Source: Breznakiella homolactica (GTDB taxonomy: Bacteria; Spirochaetota; Spirochaetia; Treponematales; Breznakiellaceae). From it: a stretch of DNA of 64,000 nt. How positions within the stretch are numbered: position 1 is the first letter of the stretch; the number at the start of each line of letters is the position of its first letter. The notes below the pieces were generated by a model. It saw nothing but the letters and a program-made list of their open reading frames with translations, was not told the DNA's origin and made no database searches. Below are positions 7,536 to 14,868 of this stretch, in pieces. A program made the translations under genes and the position numbers. The stretch covers positions 2,418,001-2,482,000 of the forward strand of contig NZ_CP067089.2 of NCBI RefSeq assembly GCF_016616095.2, in the 5' to 3' direction.

Positions 7536-8272
7536 AACGGAAACTAAATATTTACCAGGGCCGGGCCGGAAAAGGCGCCTATGAAACCTATGAAGTCGAT
7601 CTCCCAAAGGAAGCCACCCTTCTGGACGCCCTGGAATATCTCCGGACCGGCGCGGTGCCTGACCTGGCCTACCGCCACTCATGCCACCACGGCTCGTGCG
7701 GAACCTGTACGGTGCGGGTCAACGGCAAAGAAATCCTCGCGTGCCTTACACCTCTGGAATCGCTGTATGACCCGGAAAAAGACGCGGCGCCGAGGATAGA
7801 TCCGCCGGCGGTATTTGAGACGGTGCGGGACCTTGCCGCGGATCCGGGAATCCTTTTCCGTTCTATACCGGAAGGTATAGGGTATCTCAGAAAGAGTGAA
7901 TGGGTCAGCGGGGAAGCCGGCCCTGACAGCGGCCCCGCTCCGGAGCAAAGCGGCGGCGATCAGGCCGGCCCGGTCCGGTTCGAGGACTGTATTGAATGCG
8001 GGGCCTGTGTTTCCGCATGTCCGGTGCTCAGGGAATGGGGCGGAAAGGGAAAATCAAGCCAGCCTTTTATGGGCCCCGCCGCGCTGGCGGCGCTCCGCCG
8101 GGAGACCATCAACAATCCCGAAGGGAAAGCCGGCCTTATGTTACGGGCAGCGGAGAAGGACGGCGTGGCGGCATGCAAACGGTACATCGAATGTTCCAGG
8201 GTCTGTCCCCGGAAGGTATACCCGGCGAAGCATATCGAGATACTGCGCCGGGAACTGAACCCGCCGGAATAG
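7532..8272 (+). CDS. FrdB/SdhB-like iron-sulfur subunit
   Basis: This 246-residue electron-transfer protein has an N-terminal plant-ferredoxin domain with the [2Fe-2S] ligands in CHHGSCGTC (about residues 51-59) plus a later Cys in ILACLTP. The C-terminal half carries CIECGACVSACP (about 154-165) and a second cluster site ending in CSRVCP (about 228-233), the arrangement of succinate dehydrogenase or fumarate reductase B subunits. A Gly/Pro/Ala-rich linker (about 130-147) joins the two. It overlaps the GlpA-like gene by 4 bp. No membrane-anchor subunit is encoded nearby, so the electron acceptor is unknown. Pairing an FrdB-type subunit with a GlpA-type flavoprotein is unusual. Confidence 0.82.
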   Translation: MKRKLNIYQGRAGKGAYETYEVDLPKEATLLDALEYLRTGAVPDLAYRHSCHHGSCGTCTVRVNGKEILACLTPLESLYDPEKDAAPRIDPPAVFETVRDLAADPGILFRSIPEGIGYLRKSEWVSGEAGPDSGPAPEQSGGDQAGPVRFEDCIECGACVSACPVLREWGGKGKSSQPFMGPAALAALRRETINNPEGKAGLMLRAAEKDGVAACKRYIECSRVCPRKVYPAKHIEILRRELNPPE

Positions 8273-8301
8273 GTTTTCCCGGCGGACATACTGTACGCGG
8301 A

Positions 8302-9324
8302 TCAGGCGAACTTAATACCGACTTCCTCGAAACGCTTGTTCACTTCGATGTTCACCCTGCTGAGGCTCTCGAGGTAATCCGCTTCCTTGGCAATATAAAA
8401 AATAAAATTAAGCTGATAGGACGAAGCGTTCATCGATTGCAGGCCCGCGGCGGAACCGCCCTCTATGCCGGTACAGTTTGCGCAGACTTCCCTGAGAATC
8501 GCGATAGCCTGTTCGAGTTTTTCCTGACCGTTGTCCCTGGTAATGGTTATCGTTTCGGTGACTTTCTTGTTCGGTTCCGAACTGATATTGATTATCGGGT
8601 TTGATGAAAAGAGGCTGTTGGGAATAGTTACCAGCTGGTTATCCGATGTCCTGAGCCGGGAAGTCCTGAGCCCCATGTCGGTGACATCCCCTTCGAAGTT
8701 GTTGATCTTGATACGATCATTTAATGTGAAGGGTTTATCCACAAACACCGTTATGGCGCCGAAAAAATTAGCCAGGGTATTCTGGGAAGCCAGGGCAATG
8801 GCAGCGCCGCCGAGCCCGAGGCCCGCCAGGAGGGTGGTTACATTGTAGCCGAGATTCCGGAGCATAAGCACAATGGCCAGTACCCAGATAACCGTTTCGG
8901 TAACCCGGATAAGCACCGGCTGAACATTCACCTGTTTCTTGTCTTCCCCGAAGTCCCCGGTGGCGGGCACAAATCTGAGGATAAGCGCCTGGAACAGCCT
9001 GGTCGCGGTCCATGCCACCACAAAGGTTACCAGAACCGCAAAGATCCTGGTGACCCAGAGCCCCACCGTGGGATTCATGGCCAGGTATTTAAGACCCAGA
9101 TAAAGCCCGAGAATGGAAACGAGAAAGGTCAGCGGGCGCTGGGTAATGGGAATAATAAGCTCATCTACCCGGTTTTTCGATTTGCGGAATAAAACCCGGA
9201 TAAGTTTAGTGACCGCCGCAGAAACGATTTTTCCGACAATAAAACCGCCGACAATAAAGCAAAGCGCAATGATCCAGTTCTTTACGGTATTGCCCAGAAA
9301 AACAAAATTCAAAATCTCTTCCAT
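8302..9324 (-). CDS. MscS-family small-conductance mechanosensitive channel
   Basis: This 340-residue membrane protein has four N-terminal hydrophobic segments (about residues 10-170). They are followed by the pore-lining helix LLAGLGLGGAAIALASQNTLANFFGAI (Gly/Ala ridges, about 168-195) and then the MscS beta domain with VDKPFTLNDRIKI and LRTSRLRTSDNQLVTIPNS. These are diagnostic of MscS channels, which open under membrane tension to release solutes after hypo-osmotic shock. The start ATG 9324 has GGATAGG about 9 bp upstream. It converges with the GlpA/FrdB-like pair (29-bp gap). It appears monocistronic. Confidence 0.92.
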   Translation of the reverse strand: MEEILNFVFLGNTVKNWIIALCFIVGGFIVGKIVSAAVTKLIRVLFRKSKNRVDELIIPITQRPLTFLVSILGLYLGLKYLAMNPTVGLWVTRIFAVLVTFVVAWTATRLFQALILRFVPATGDFGEDKKQVNVQPVLIRVTETVIWVLAIVLMLRNLGYNVTTLLAGLGLGGAAIALASQNTLANFFGAITVFVDKPFTLNDRIKINNFEGDVTDMGLRTSRLRTSDNQLVTIPNSLFSSNPIINISSEPNKKVTETITITRDNGQEKLEQAIAILREVCANCTGIEGGSAAGLQSMNASSYQLNFIFYIAKEADYLESLSRVNIEVNKRFEEVGIKFA

Positions 9325-9537
9325 AATAATACCTATCCTAAATTAAATATATTTTGATGAATGAAAAACCACCATCGGGGACGATTTTTTTTTAATTGTG
9401 CTGTTCTTAATCAATACGCTGATACTATCAAGTATAGTAAAGGGCGGCCAACAATCAACAGTAAATTGCCTGGCAAAAACGCCGGGAGATTATTATGCCG
9501 CGTCCCGGCCCGCTGCGGGTGAAGGCCGATTCATGGA
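9325..9537. other. Intergenic region, no gene seen
   Basis: This short spacer lies between the symporter stop and the mscS start, both on the minus strand. The mscS-proximal half is AT-rich and presumably holds its promoter. A T-run (9387-9395) follows a weak 4-bp stem on the plus strand and has no obvious role. Confidence 0.3.
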
Positions 9538-10551
9538 TTAATCAGTATCGGCGCCGGAAACACCTTCGGCTGTTTTCCGCTTTCCCGCGAATAACAGATA
9601 CCCCATAAACGCGGCAAGCATCTGCTGCAGTACAATCCCCGTTATCACGGGAACCGCGGAATCATGCGGGAAAAAACTGATGACGAGAACCATGGCTGCG
9701 CTGATATTTCTCATCCCGGTCCCAAAGGTCATCGCCACTTTGGTATCGTGCCTAACCCGCAGTCCGCAGGATGCGGCGTATCCGAGCAGATAACCGCCCA
9801 CGGTAATAACAATATTGAGAAATATGATTTTCAGCAGCCTCGAATCAAAGCTGATCCGGTGAGCGACCTGGGATGTATTGATCGCCACAACGGCCAGCAG
9901 CGCAATCTTTGATAACGGCCTGCAGTACGGGACCACGCTGCGCTGTACTTTCTTTTTTGAAAAATGGTTGGCCATCACACCGATTACCGAAGGAATCACA
10001 ACCATCGAAAAAAGGGAAATAATCATCCCCCTCGTATCAATGTTCACGTTGGAATCGGCAAAAATCCCAACAACCGCCGGTGTCACCAGAGGGGCCAGCA
10101 GCGTATCCAGGAGGATCACCGTCAATGAAACCGCTCCGCTGCCGTAATATATTGAAGTCCAGATATAGCTGGCAACAGCCGTTGGGGTGGCGGTCAGCAG
10201 AATATAGCCTGTCGCGATGTCAGGCTGTCCCGGGAACAGCAGGCTGGCGGCAAGGAACGCAAAAGCCGGCAGAAGAACATGGGAGCAGACAAACACCGCG
10301 GCCAGGGGCAGCGGGTTTTTTAGCACCCGTTTAAAATCAGCAATATCGAGGCCCATTGCCCCGGTTAAGGTAATAAACGCGAAGAGATAGGTAACCAAGG
10401 GTTTTAAGGGAGCGATTCTTTCCCCGAGGATAAACCCAAGGACAACACCGCCGGGAGTCAGGACAGGCATAATTCTGTCAAGGAAGGTATTGCATCTATT
10501 CAGAAAGCCCGCCGGACGATCAGGTTTTTCCATCGCATTGCAGTTTACCAT
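9538..10551 (-). CDS. Bile-acid:sodium symporter family (BASS/ACR3-like) transporter
   Basis: This membrane protein of about 337 residues has roughly ten hydrophobic segments. Family-like features are GAMGLDIADFKRVLKNP in the third segment, TATPTAVASYIWTSIYYGSG (unwound crossing helix with Pro and Ser/Thr) and FGTGMRNISAAMVL, the second crossover motif of the BASS fold. These transporters move organic anions, such as bile acids, pantoate or 2-oxoacids, with Na+. The start is uncertain: ATG 10551 has GGA 6 bp upstream; ATG 10533 and 10617 are alternatives. It is divergent from a cupin gene; the intergenic ATTATAAT reads as a -10 element both ways. Confidence 0.75.
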   Translation of the reverse strand: MVNCNAMEKPDRPAGFLNRCNTFLDRIMPVLTPGGVVLGFILGERIAPLKPLVTYLFAFITLTGAMGLDIADFKRVLKNPLPLAAVFVCSHVLLPAFAFLAASLLFPGQPDIATGYILLTATPTAVASYIWTSIYYGSGAVSLTVILLDTLLAPLVTPAVVGIFADSNVNIDTRGMIISLFSMVVIPSVIGVMANHFSKKKVQRSVVPYCRPLSKIALLAVVAINTSQVAHRISFDSRLLKIIFLNIVITVGGYLLGYAASCGLRVRHDTKVAMTFGTGMRNISAAMVLVISFFPHDSAVPVITGIVLQQMLAAFMGYLLFAGKRKTAEGVSGADTD

Positions 10552-10666
10552 ATTGTATCCGGAAACGAAACCAGACCCCGGAAAAAACGGAAGCGGTACC
10601 CGCGGCCGCCTTTTCATTGTTTCTAAAACTATTATAATGGTTCCATAATTATCCGGAGGTTTTGCC

Positions 10667-11023
10667 ATGATTATCCATCGGAATGCGATGAAAACCGAAC
10701 TGAAAGAACACATGCGGGGCGGAGACGGAACGGTTACCCTGGTGCATTTTGACAGCGCCGAGAACATGAAGAACTGCCGGCTGATGGCGGAGCTTACCAT
10801 ACCGCCGGGAGCATCCATCGGCGAACACAGCCACGACGAAGAAACGGAATACTATATAATTCTTTCCGGAACCGGGATTGTGGTCGACGAAGGAACCGAA
10901 CGAGCCGTCGGCCCCGGGGATGTGGTGGTGACCGGCAACGGAGCGTCCCACAGCATCCGGAATTCCGGCTCGGTTCCCCTGGTTTTCCACGCGGTAATTG
11001 TTACATACGGCACAGAAGCATAG
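10667..11023 (+). CDS. Small cupin-domain protein
   Basis: This 118-residue single-domain cupin has motif 1 as PPGASIGEHSHDEETEYYIIL (about residues 47-67), supplying His, His and Glu as metal ligands, and motif 2 as GPGDVVVTGNGASHSIRN (about 86-103) with the last His. The start ATG 10667 has CGGAGG 8 bp upstream. The substrate is unknown; such proteins may be isomerases, dioxygenases or sensors. Its last codons (GGC ACA GAA GCA TAG) lie inside the left outer arm of nested palindrome A1, so the repeat has taken over the C-terminus (GTEA) of the protein. Confidence 0.85.
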   Translation: MIIHRNAMKTELKEHMRGGDGTVTLVHFDSAENMKNCRLMAELTIPPGASIGEHSHDEETEYYIILSGTGIVVDEGTERAVGPGDVVVTGNGASHSIRNSGSVPLVFHAVIVTYGTEA

Positions 11024-11155
11024 AAGAACCGGTGCCGGGGGTCCTGCCGCAGGGTATGGGGTATGGCTCCTCAGCGGCCTTCGGCCTCGAAAGTCGCTCA
11101 TACCCCATACCCTGCGGCACCCCGCGTTACCAGTGATCCCCATGCTTCTGTGCCG
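11008..11155 (+). repeat. Nested palindrome A1
   Basis: The outer arms are CGGCACAGAAGCAT (11008-11021) and ATGCTTCTGTGCCG (11142-11155), a perfect 14-bp match. The inner arms are 21 bp and perfect (11045-11065 with 11099-11119). The 33-nt apical loop (11066-11098) contains GCTCCTC, GGCCTTCGGCCTCGAAAGTC and GCT. Between the stems lie the conserved pieces GGGGTCC (5' side) and CCCCGCGTTACC (3' side). The same 33-nt loop recurs at 47085-47117 and, with two changes, at 51170-51202. The left arm overlaps the cupin stop codon. Confidence 0.85.
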
Positions 11156-11212
11156 CTTCCACGGGAGGGAGGAATGGGAGACCTTTGCCGGTATGGTGAT
11201 TCTCCGTATCCC

Positions 11213-11358
11213 AGGAACCCGGAGTGGGGGTAGCGTAAGACTTGCCGCCTGTGGTGCCAAGTCTTTCAGGAGTTTTGTGAAGCAAAACTCCACACACAAT
11301 GCGGCAAGGCTGGAGCGAGGGGGAGCCGCCCGCGCGACCGGGCAGTACCGGGCCGGTT
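11213..11358 (+). repeat. Repeat block B1 between palindromes A1 and A4
   Basis: This block shares an ordered set of segments with the reverse complement of 56456-56560: GGAACCCGGAGTGGGGGT, CGTAAG, GGCAAGGCTGGAG, AGGGGGAGC and CCGGTTA, leading into the outer arm of a nested palindrome. It carries two extra hairpins absent from the other copy: AAGACTTG / CAAGTCTT (11237-11264 region) and GGAGTTTTG / CAAAACTCC (about 11268-11292). No coding potential was recognised. Confidence 0.6.
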
Positions 11359-11483
11359 AAGCCGGAAAGCACCTGTGTATAAAGGTAACGCCGGGTGTCG
11401 GATGAAAAGAAATACCGCTTTGCGGTGTTTCTTTTCATCCGACGGGCCCCGCGGACCCGGTATACACGGGTGCTTTCCGGCTT
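11359..11483 (-). repeat. Nested palindrome A4 (inverted orientation)
   Basis: The outer arms at 11359-11381 and 11461-11483 are 23 bp with one G-T wobble (start AAGCCGGAAAGCACC). The inner arms at 11397-11418 and 11422-11443 are 22 bp with one wobble and a TTT loop. Read on the minus strand, the spacer motifs GCGGGGCCC (5' side) and ACCCGGCGTTACC (3' side) line up with those of A1, A2 and A3. The 33-nt loop of the other copies is missing. Confidence 0.75.
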
Positions 11484-11508
11484 GCCAGTCCCGGTGCTCC
11501 CCCGCCTA

Positions 11509-11538
11509 TTGCTATTTCCGGCGGCAATATATTATAGT
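11509..11538 (+). promoter_or_regulatory. Candidate promoter of the corA leader
   Basis: A -35-like TTGCTA (11509-11514) and -10-like TATAGT (11533-11538) are separated by 18 bp. They lie upstream of the small leader ORF and corA and downstream of palindrome A4. Confidence 0.35.
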
Positions 11539-11604
11539 TAGGTTAACATAACCCGGAGGTTTTCCCAGAAAATTTCCGGAAATCCCGCATAAGGAGGAAG
11601 CGCA

Positions 11605-11706
11605 ATGTCCGATACGGACGGCGGGGGTAGTTTACCCTGTCATAGACGCAGATTAAAGACCGTAACATTCCAAGCGCTTCCTTCGACCCGCCGGCCCCGT
11701 CGCTGA
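11605..11706 (+). CDS. Small leader ORF upstream of corA
   Basis: This 33-codon frame starts with ATG 11605 and is preceded by the strong site AAGGAGGAA 5 bp upstream. The peptide starts MSDTDGGGSLPC and is then very basic (HRRRLK near the middle, TRRPRR at the end), ending at TGA 11704-11706, 29 bp before the first possible corA start. The ribosome-binding stretch GGAAGCGC (11596-11603) is perfectly complementary to GCGCTTCC (11674-11681) inside the ORF. GGAAGC (11728-11733), just before corA ATG 11735, can pair with the same segment. This is the layout of a translation-coupled attenuator, as with the CorL leader peptide of enterobacterial corA. The idea is inference. Confidence 0.45.
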   Translation: MSDTDGGGSLPCHRRRLKTVTFQALPSTRRPRR

Positions 11707-11755
11707 GACTCCGCCGGTTTCTTCTGAGGAAGCAATGTTTTCAGGAGAAACCGAC

Positions 11756-12742
11756 ATGATTACAATCAGAACCCAGGGGGACAGGGGCCTTGTCGAAACC
11801 AAAGTAGTTACCAAAGGCTGCTGGATCGATGCCCGGAATGTCACCAAGGAAGATCTCTTCCGGCTGGAAAGGGAATTCGGCATTGCCGGGGAACTGCTCA
11901 CCGACATAATGGACGCCGACGAACAGTCCCGTATTGAAAAGGAAGATGATTACACGGCTATCATCATCCGGATTCCCGTACACGACGAAGCCTATGAGAT
12001 TTCCTACTTCACCCTTCCGGTGGGAATAATTCTTTTTTCCGATAAAATAATAACCATCTGCCAGCGTTCCGGAGACGCCCTGGAGGATCTGGCGACCAAC
12101 CGGATCAGGGGCCTCAATATTTCCAATAAGAGCACCTTTGTGCTGAACTTCCTCGGCCGGGCGGCGTTCACCTTCATGCGGTCCCTCAAGGAACTGAACA
12201 AAAGGACCAATGTCATTGAGCGGGAACTCCAGAAATCCGTCAAGAACAATGAACTGATCCAGCTGCTTTCGGTGCAGAAAAGCCTGGTCTATTTTACCAC
12301 CAGCATAAAAACGAATGAGCTGCTCCTGGAAAAACTCCAGAAGTCTTCGCTCCTCCGTTTCAGGGAAGAAGAAAAGGAACTCCTGGAGGATGTGGTCACC
12401 GAAAACAGACAGGCCATTGAAATGGCGAACATCTATTCTTCCATCCTCACCGGCACCATGGATGCCTTTGCCAGTGTAATTTCGAATAACCTGAATATCG
12501 TGATGAAACGCCTGACCATTGTGTCGATTGTACTTATGATCCCAACCCTGATAACGAGTTTTTACGGCATGAATGTGGGGCTGCCTTTCCAGACTTCCCT
12601 GCTGGCGGTGTGGGGTATCCTGGCGTTAAGCATTCTGGCGTCGATAATCGGAGCGATTCTCCTTACAACCGACAGAAAACGAAAAAAAATTACCACCTTG
12701 ACCTTGCCATATTCCCAGACTTATATGATGATACACAAATAG
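11756..12742 (+). CDS. corA: CorA-family magnesium/divalent cation channel
   Basis: This 328-residue CorA protein has a large cytoplasmic N-terminal domain (about residues 1-265) with the long stalk helix region VIERELQKSVKNNELIQLL. Two C-terminal membrane helices follow, and the loop carries the signature YGMNVGLP (about 282-289). CorA forms a pentamer for Mg2+ or Co2+ uptake. I prefer ATG 11756 (AGGAG 8 bp upstream) over ATG 11735; the first choice matches the usual family N-terminus MITIRT. The 220-bp leader has a small ORF and competing pairings that could hide its ribosome-binding site. Confidence 0.9.
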   Translation: MITIRTQGDRGLVETKVVTKGCWIDARNVTKEDLFRLEREFGIAGELLTDIMDADEQSRIEKEDDYTAIIIRIPVHDEAYEISYFTLPVGIILFSDKIITICQRSGDALEDLATNRIRGLNISNKSTFVLNFLGRAAFTFMRSLKELNKRTNVIERELQKSVKNNELIQLLSVQKSLVYFTTSIKTNELLLEKLQKSSLLRFREEEKELLEDVVTENRQAIEMANIYSSILTGTMDAFASVISNNLNIVMKRLTIVSIVLMIPTLITSFYGMNVGLPFQTSLLAVWGILALSILASIIGAILLTTDRKRKKITTLTLPYSQTYMMIHK

Positions 12743-12859
12743 GGTTGTTCGGCAACCTCAGTTGTTGAACAACTTCCGCTGAAAAAACCATGTTTTGCGG
12801 CCTTTAGGTCGCAAAACTGCAGGACTTGTTCGATAATCAACCGGGTTATCGAACAAGTC
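12743..12859 (+). repeat. Stem-loop repeat C, copy 2 (between corA and the M24 peptidase)
   Basis: It consists of GGTTGTTCGGCAACC (12743-12757), the palindrome AGTTGTTGAACAACT (12760-12774), the hairpin GTTTTGCGGCC / GGTCGCAAAAC (12792-12817), and a 14-bp perfect stem GACTTGTTCGATAA (12823-12836) / TTATCGAACAAGTC (12846-12859) with loop TCAACCGGG. The same parts are found on the minus strand at 5676-5743 with paired changes (GCG/CGC here, GTG/CAC there). It ends 19 bp before the peptidase start. Confidence 0.75.
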
Positions 12860-12878
12860 TAATGAGGGTATGTGTATT

Positions 12879-14000
12879 ATGAACAGCTGCTATGAAGCCA
12901 GGCGGGAACGGATATACGACTGGATGGCCCAGGAAGGTATTGCCCTGGTCATGTTTGAGGATACCGAAGGAAGGCGGGATACATCCATCCGCTGGATGAC
13001 CGGGCATCCCGGGGACGCGCTTCTGTTTCTGGCCGTGGATAAACGGTCCCTGCTTGTTCCCTGGGATATCAACATGGCAAAGCTTTTGGCGGATACGGAT
13101 ATGGTGGTTCCCTACACGGAATTCGAACGCAGTTCCGTAACCGCCATCCGGTCCGCCGCGGAGTATTTCAAAATACCCTTTGGTTCACGGATAGAAATTC
13201 CCTCGGTTACGCCCTATGTGGTATTCCTAAAATACGTGGAAGCCCTTATGGACTTTGATGTGGTCTGCCGGGAATGGGGAGCCACCGAGGAGGTTGCGGA
13301 ACTCCGGGCCGTAAAGGATTCCGCTGAGCTTGAAATCTACGAAACGGCCTCTTCAATTACCAATGAGGTAATCACTCTGCTGGAAGGTGAATTCAAATCC
13401 GGGGGACTCAAAACCGAAACCGACGTGGCGCTTTTTATTGAGGCGGAAGCCCGTAAGCGCGGCTGCGAGGGAACGGGTTTTGAGACCATCGCCGCGGGGC
13501 CGTCCCGGAGTTTCGGCATTCACGCGTTTCCGACATACACCGGCGGTCCGTTCGGCGGACAGGGGCTTTCCGTTCTCGACTTCGGTCTGAAATATAAAGG
13601 GTACACCACGGATGTTACCATCACCGTGGCCAAAGGTCCCCTTACGAAACCCCAGGAAACCATGCTTGCCATGGTCGAAAAAGCCTATACCCTGGCCCTG
13701 GAAATGGTTAAGGACGGGGTGTATACCCGGGACATAGCCGTGGCCGTGGATAACTTCTTCCGGAAATCAAAAAAAGCCATGCCCCACGCCCTGGGTCACG
13801 GAATCGGACTCCAGGCCCATGAGGCGCCGGCGGTCAGAAGCCGGCAGGACAACCAGTGGCAGCTCAGACCCGGGATGATCATCACCCTGGAACCGGGGCT
13901 GTATGACCCGGAGCACGGCGGATGCCGGCTGGAAAATGATGTCCTCCTGACGGAATCGGGTCCCAGAGTACTGACCAAGGCAGCAATCGTACGGTTGTAG
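12879..14000 (+). CDS. M24-family metallopeptidase (Xaa-Pro aminopeptidase-like)
   Basis: This 373-residue protein has a creatinase-type N-terminal domain (about residues 1-145) and a pita-bread catalytic domain. The dinuclear metal ligands are visible: two Asp in LDFGLKYKGYTTDVT (about 233-247), His in HALGHGIGL (about 305-313), Glu in LEPGLY and Glu in RLENDVL near the C-terminus. It probably removes N-terminal residues before proline, or acts on a related small substrate. I chose ATG 12879, with GAGGG 10 bp upstream, over ATG 12870, which is only 2 bp from the same site. Stem-loop repeat C2 ends 19 bp upstream. Confidence 0.88.
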   Translation: MNSCYEARRERIYDWMAQEGIALVMFEDTEGRRDTSIRWMTGHPGDALLFLAVDKRSLLVPWDINMAKLLADTDMVVPYTEFERSSVTAIRSAAEYFKIPFGSRIEIPSVTPYVVFLKYVEALMDFDVVCREWGATEEVAELRAVKDSAELEIYETASSITNEVITLLEGEFKSGGLKTETDVALFIEAEARKRGCEGTGFETIAAGPSRSFGIHAFPTYTGGPFGGQGLSVLDFGLKYKGYTTDVTITVAKGPLTKPQETMLAMVEKAYTLALEMVKDGVYTRDIAVAVDNFFRKSKKAMPHALGHGIGLQAHEAPAVRSRQDNQWQLRPGMIITLEPGLYDPEHGGCRLENDVLLTESGPRVLTKAAIVRL

Positions 14001-14020
14001 TAAAGAATGACGCCCCGCCC

Positions 14021-14461
14021 TCAGCCGCCGATAAGTCTCTTAAGGGAGTCCGCCACGGGAATGGAACGGCTGTCGGTTTCGCAGAGGATTTCACCGCTGC
14101 CCGCGGCGTTGCGGTATTTAACCGCGATCAGCGGGTGAGAAGGAAACAGAATCCGGCGCCACCAGGATTTTTCGGTCCGGTATTCCGCGGAGACAATTGA
14201 ATCCCTGGGAACAAAGATAGTTTTTTCCTGCGGTGGCTTGCCGCCTGTTGTTGACCGGCTCACCATCTGGAGCCAGCCTTCATGGGGAAAATGGTGGAAC
14301 CGGAACCCGCCCTCGGTGGCAATTACCAGTCCCCAGAATTCCCCATCGTATTCCTTCCAGCCGCCGAGGTAGCGGCCCAGCCCATAGGCGAGAATTTTTT
14401 CGCCGTACCGTTCCTCATATTCCTTCCTGAACGCTTCGGCATCGGGATTGTATTTTGCCAT
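14021..14461 (-). CDS. Hypothetical protein, last gene of the glycerol-3-phosphate operon
   Basis: This 146-residue soluble protein of no family known to me is rich in aromatic residues (YGLGRYLGGWKEYDGEFWGL near the N-terminus, EKSWWRRILFP near residue 98). It has no signal peptide, no membrane segment and one Cys. It begins 3 bp after the DUF1667 gene, so it belongs to the same operon as the GlpA-like dehydrogenase, the FAD/NAD oxidoreductase and DUF1667. The aromatic-rich beta pattern would fit a PH-like or stress-response domain, but that is a guess. Confidence 0.65.
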   Translation of the reverse strand: MAKYNPDAEAFRKEYEERYGEKILAYGLGRYLGGWKEYDGEFWGLVIATEGGFRFHHFPHEGWLQMVSRSTTGGKPPQEKTIFVPRDSIVSAEYRTEKSWWRRILFPSHPLIAVKYRNAAGSGEILCETDSRSIPVADSLKRLIGG

Positions 14462-14464
14462 GGG

Positions 14465-14860
14465 TTACCCTATGGTCCTGACGGCTATCACGTCTATACC
14501 GGTTCCTTTCCAGTCGGCAATAATCCGGTCCCCGGATTTTACGGGAATTTCCGCCTCGGCGGCGTAAATATCCGCCAGAAGATCACCGATCTGTTCCTTG
14601 GGACAGGGCGCGGAGGTTTTTACCGGCAGCCGGCGGGGATCGCTGATTCCATGGCGGCTGATTTTCGTATTTTTCGACCCGGGATTGCCTGTAAGCCGGC
14701 AGGTGGCGGTCACCACCCGCTTCGGCGAGCGGATTTCCTCCTGGGCGTATACGGCGCCCCGGGGACAGCGGTTGCCGGAAACAATTATTTCTCCGTCTTC
14801 CCGTTCTTCCACGGAGAGGGAACATCCGATGGGACACACTATACACGTTAATGACCGCAT
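14465..14860 (-). CDS. DUF1667 protein of the glycerol-3-phosphate oxidase system
   Basis: This 131-residue DUF1667 protein has four N-terminal cysteines in CIVCPIGC (Cys6, Cys9, Cys13) and NRCPRGAVYA (Cys32), likely metal or Fe-S ligands; the rest has KRVVTATCRL and VKTSAPCPKE. In many anaerobes DUF1667 follows a GlpA-type dehydrogenase and an FAD/NAD oxidoreductase, exactly as here, and is taken to be a third subunit that passes electrons. Its start lies 8 bp from the oxidoreductase stop and its own stop 3 bp before the next ORF. Confidence 0.85.
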   Translation of the reverse strand: MRSLTCIVCPIGCSLSVEEREDGEIIVSGNRCPRGAVYAQEEIRSPKRVVTATCRLTGNPGSKNTKISRHGISDPRRLPVKTSAPCPKEQIGDLLADIYAAEAEIPVKSGDRIIADWKGTGIDVIAVRTIG

Positions 14861-14868
14861 ACCGTCTC

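Noticed and set aside
11008..11155. Retron msr/msd or group II intron structure
   Set aside because: No reverse transcriptase is encoded nearby and the element lacks domain V-like or branching-guanosine features.
11008..11483. Repeat array read as a CRISPR
   Set aside because: The units are nested palindromes of unequal spacing and opposite orientation, not regularly spaced direct repeats, and no cas genes are present.
11540..11755. M-box (ykoK) or other known Mg2+ riboswitch before corA
   Set aside because: The conserved core sequences of the M-box are not present; only the small ORF and alternative pairings can be supported.
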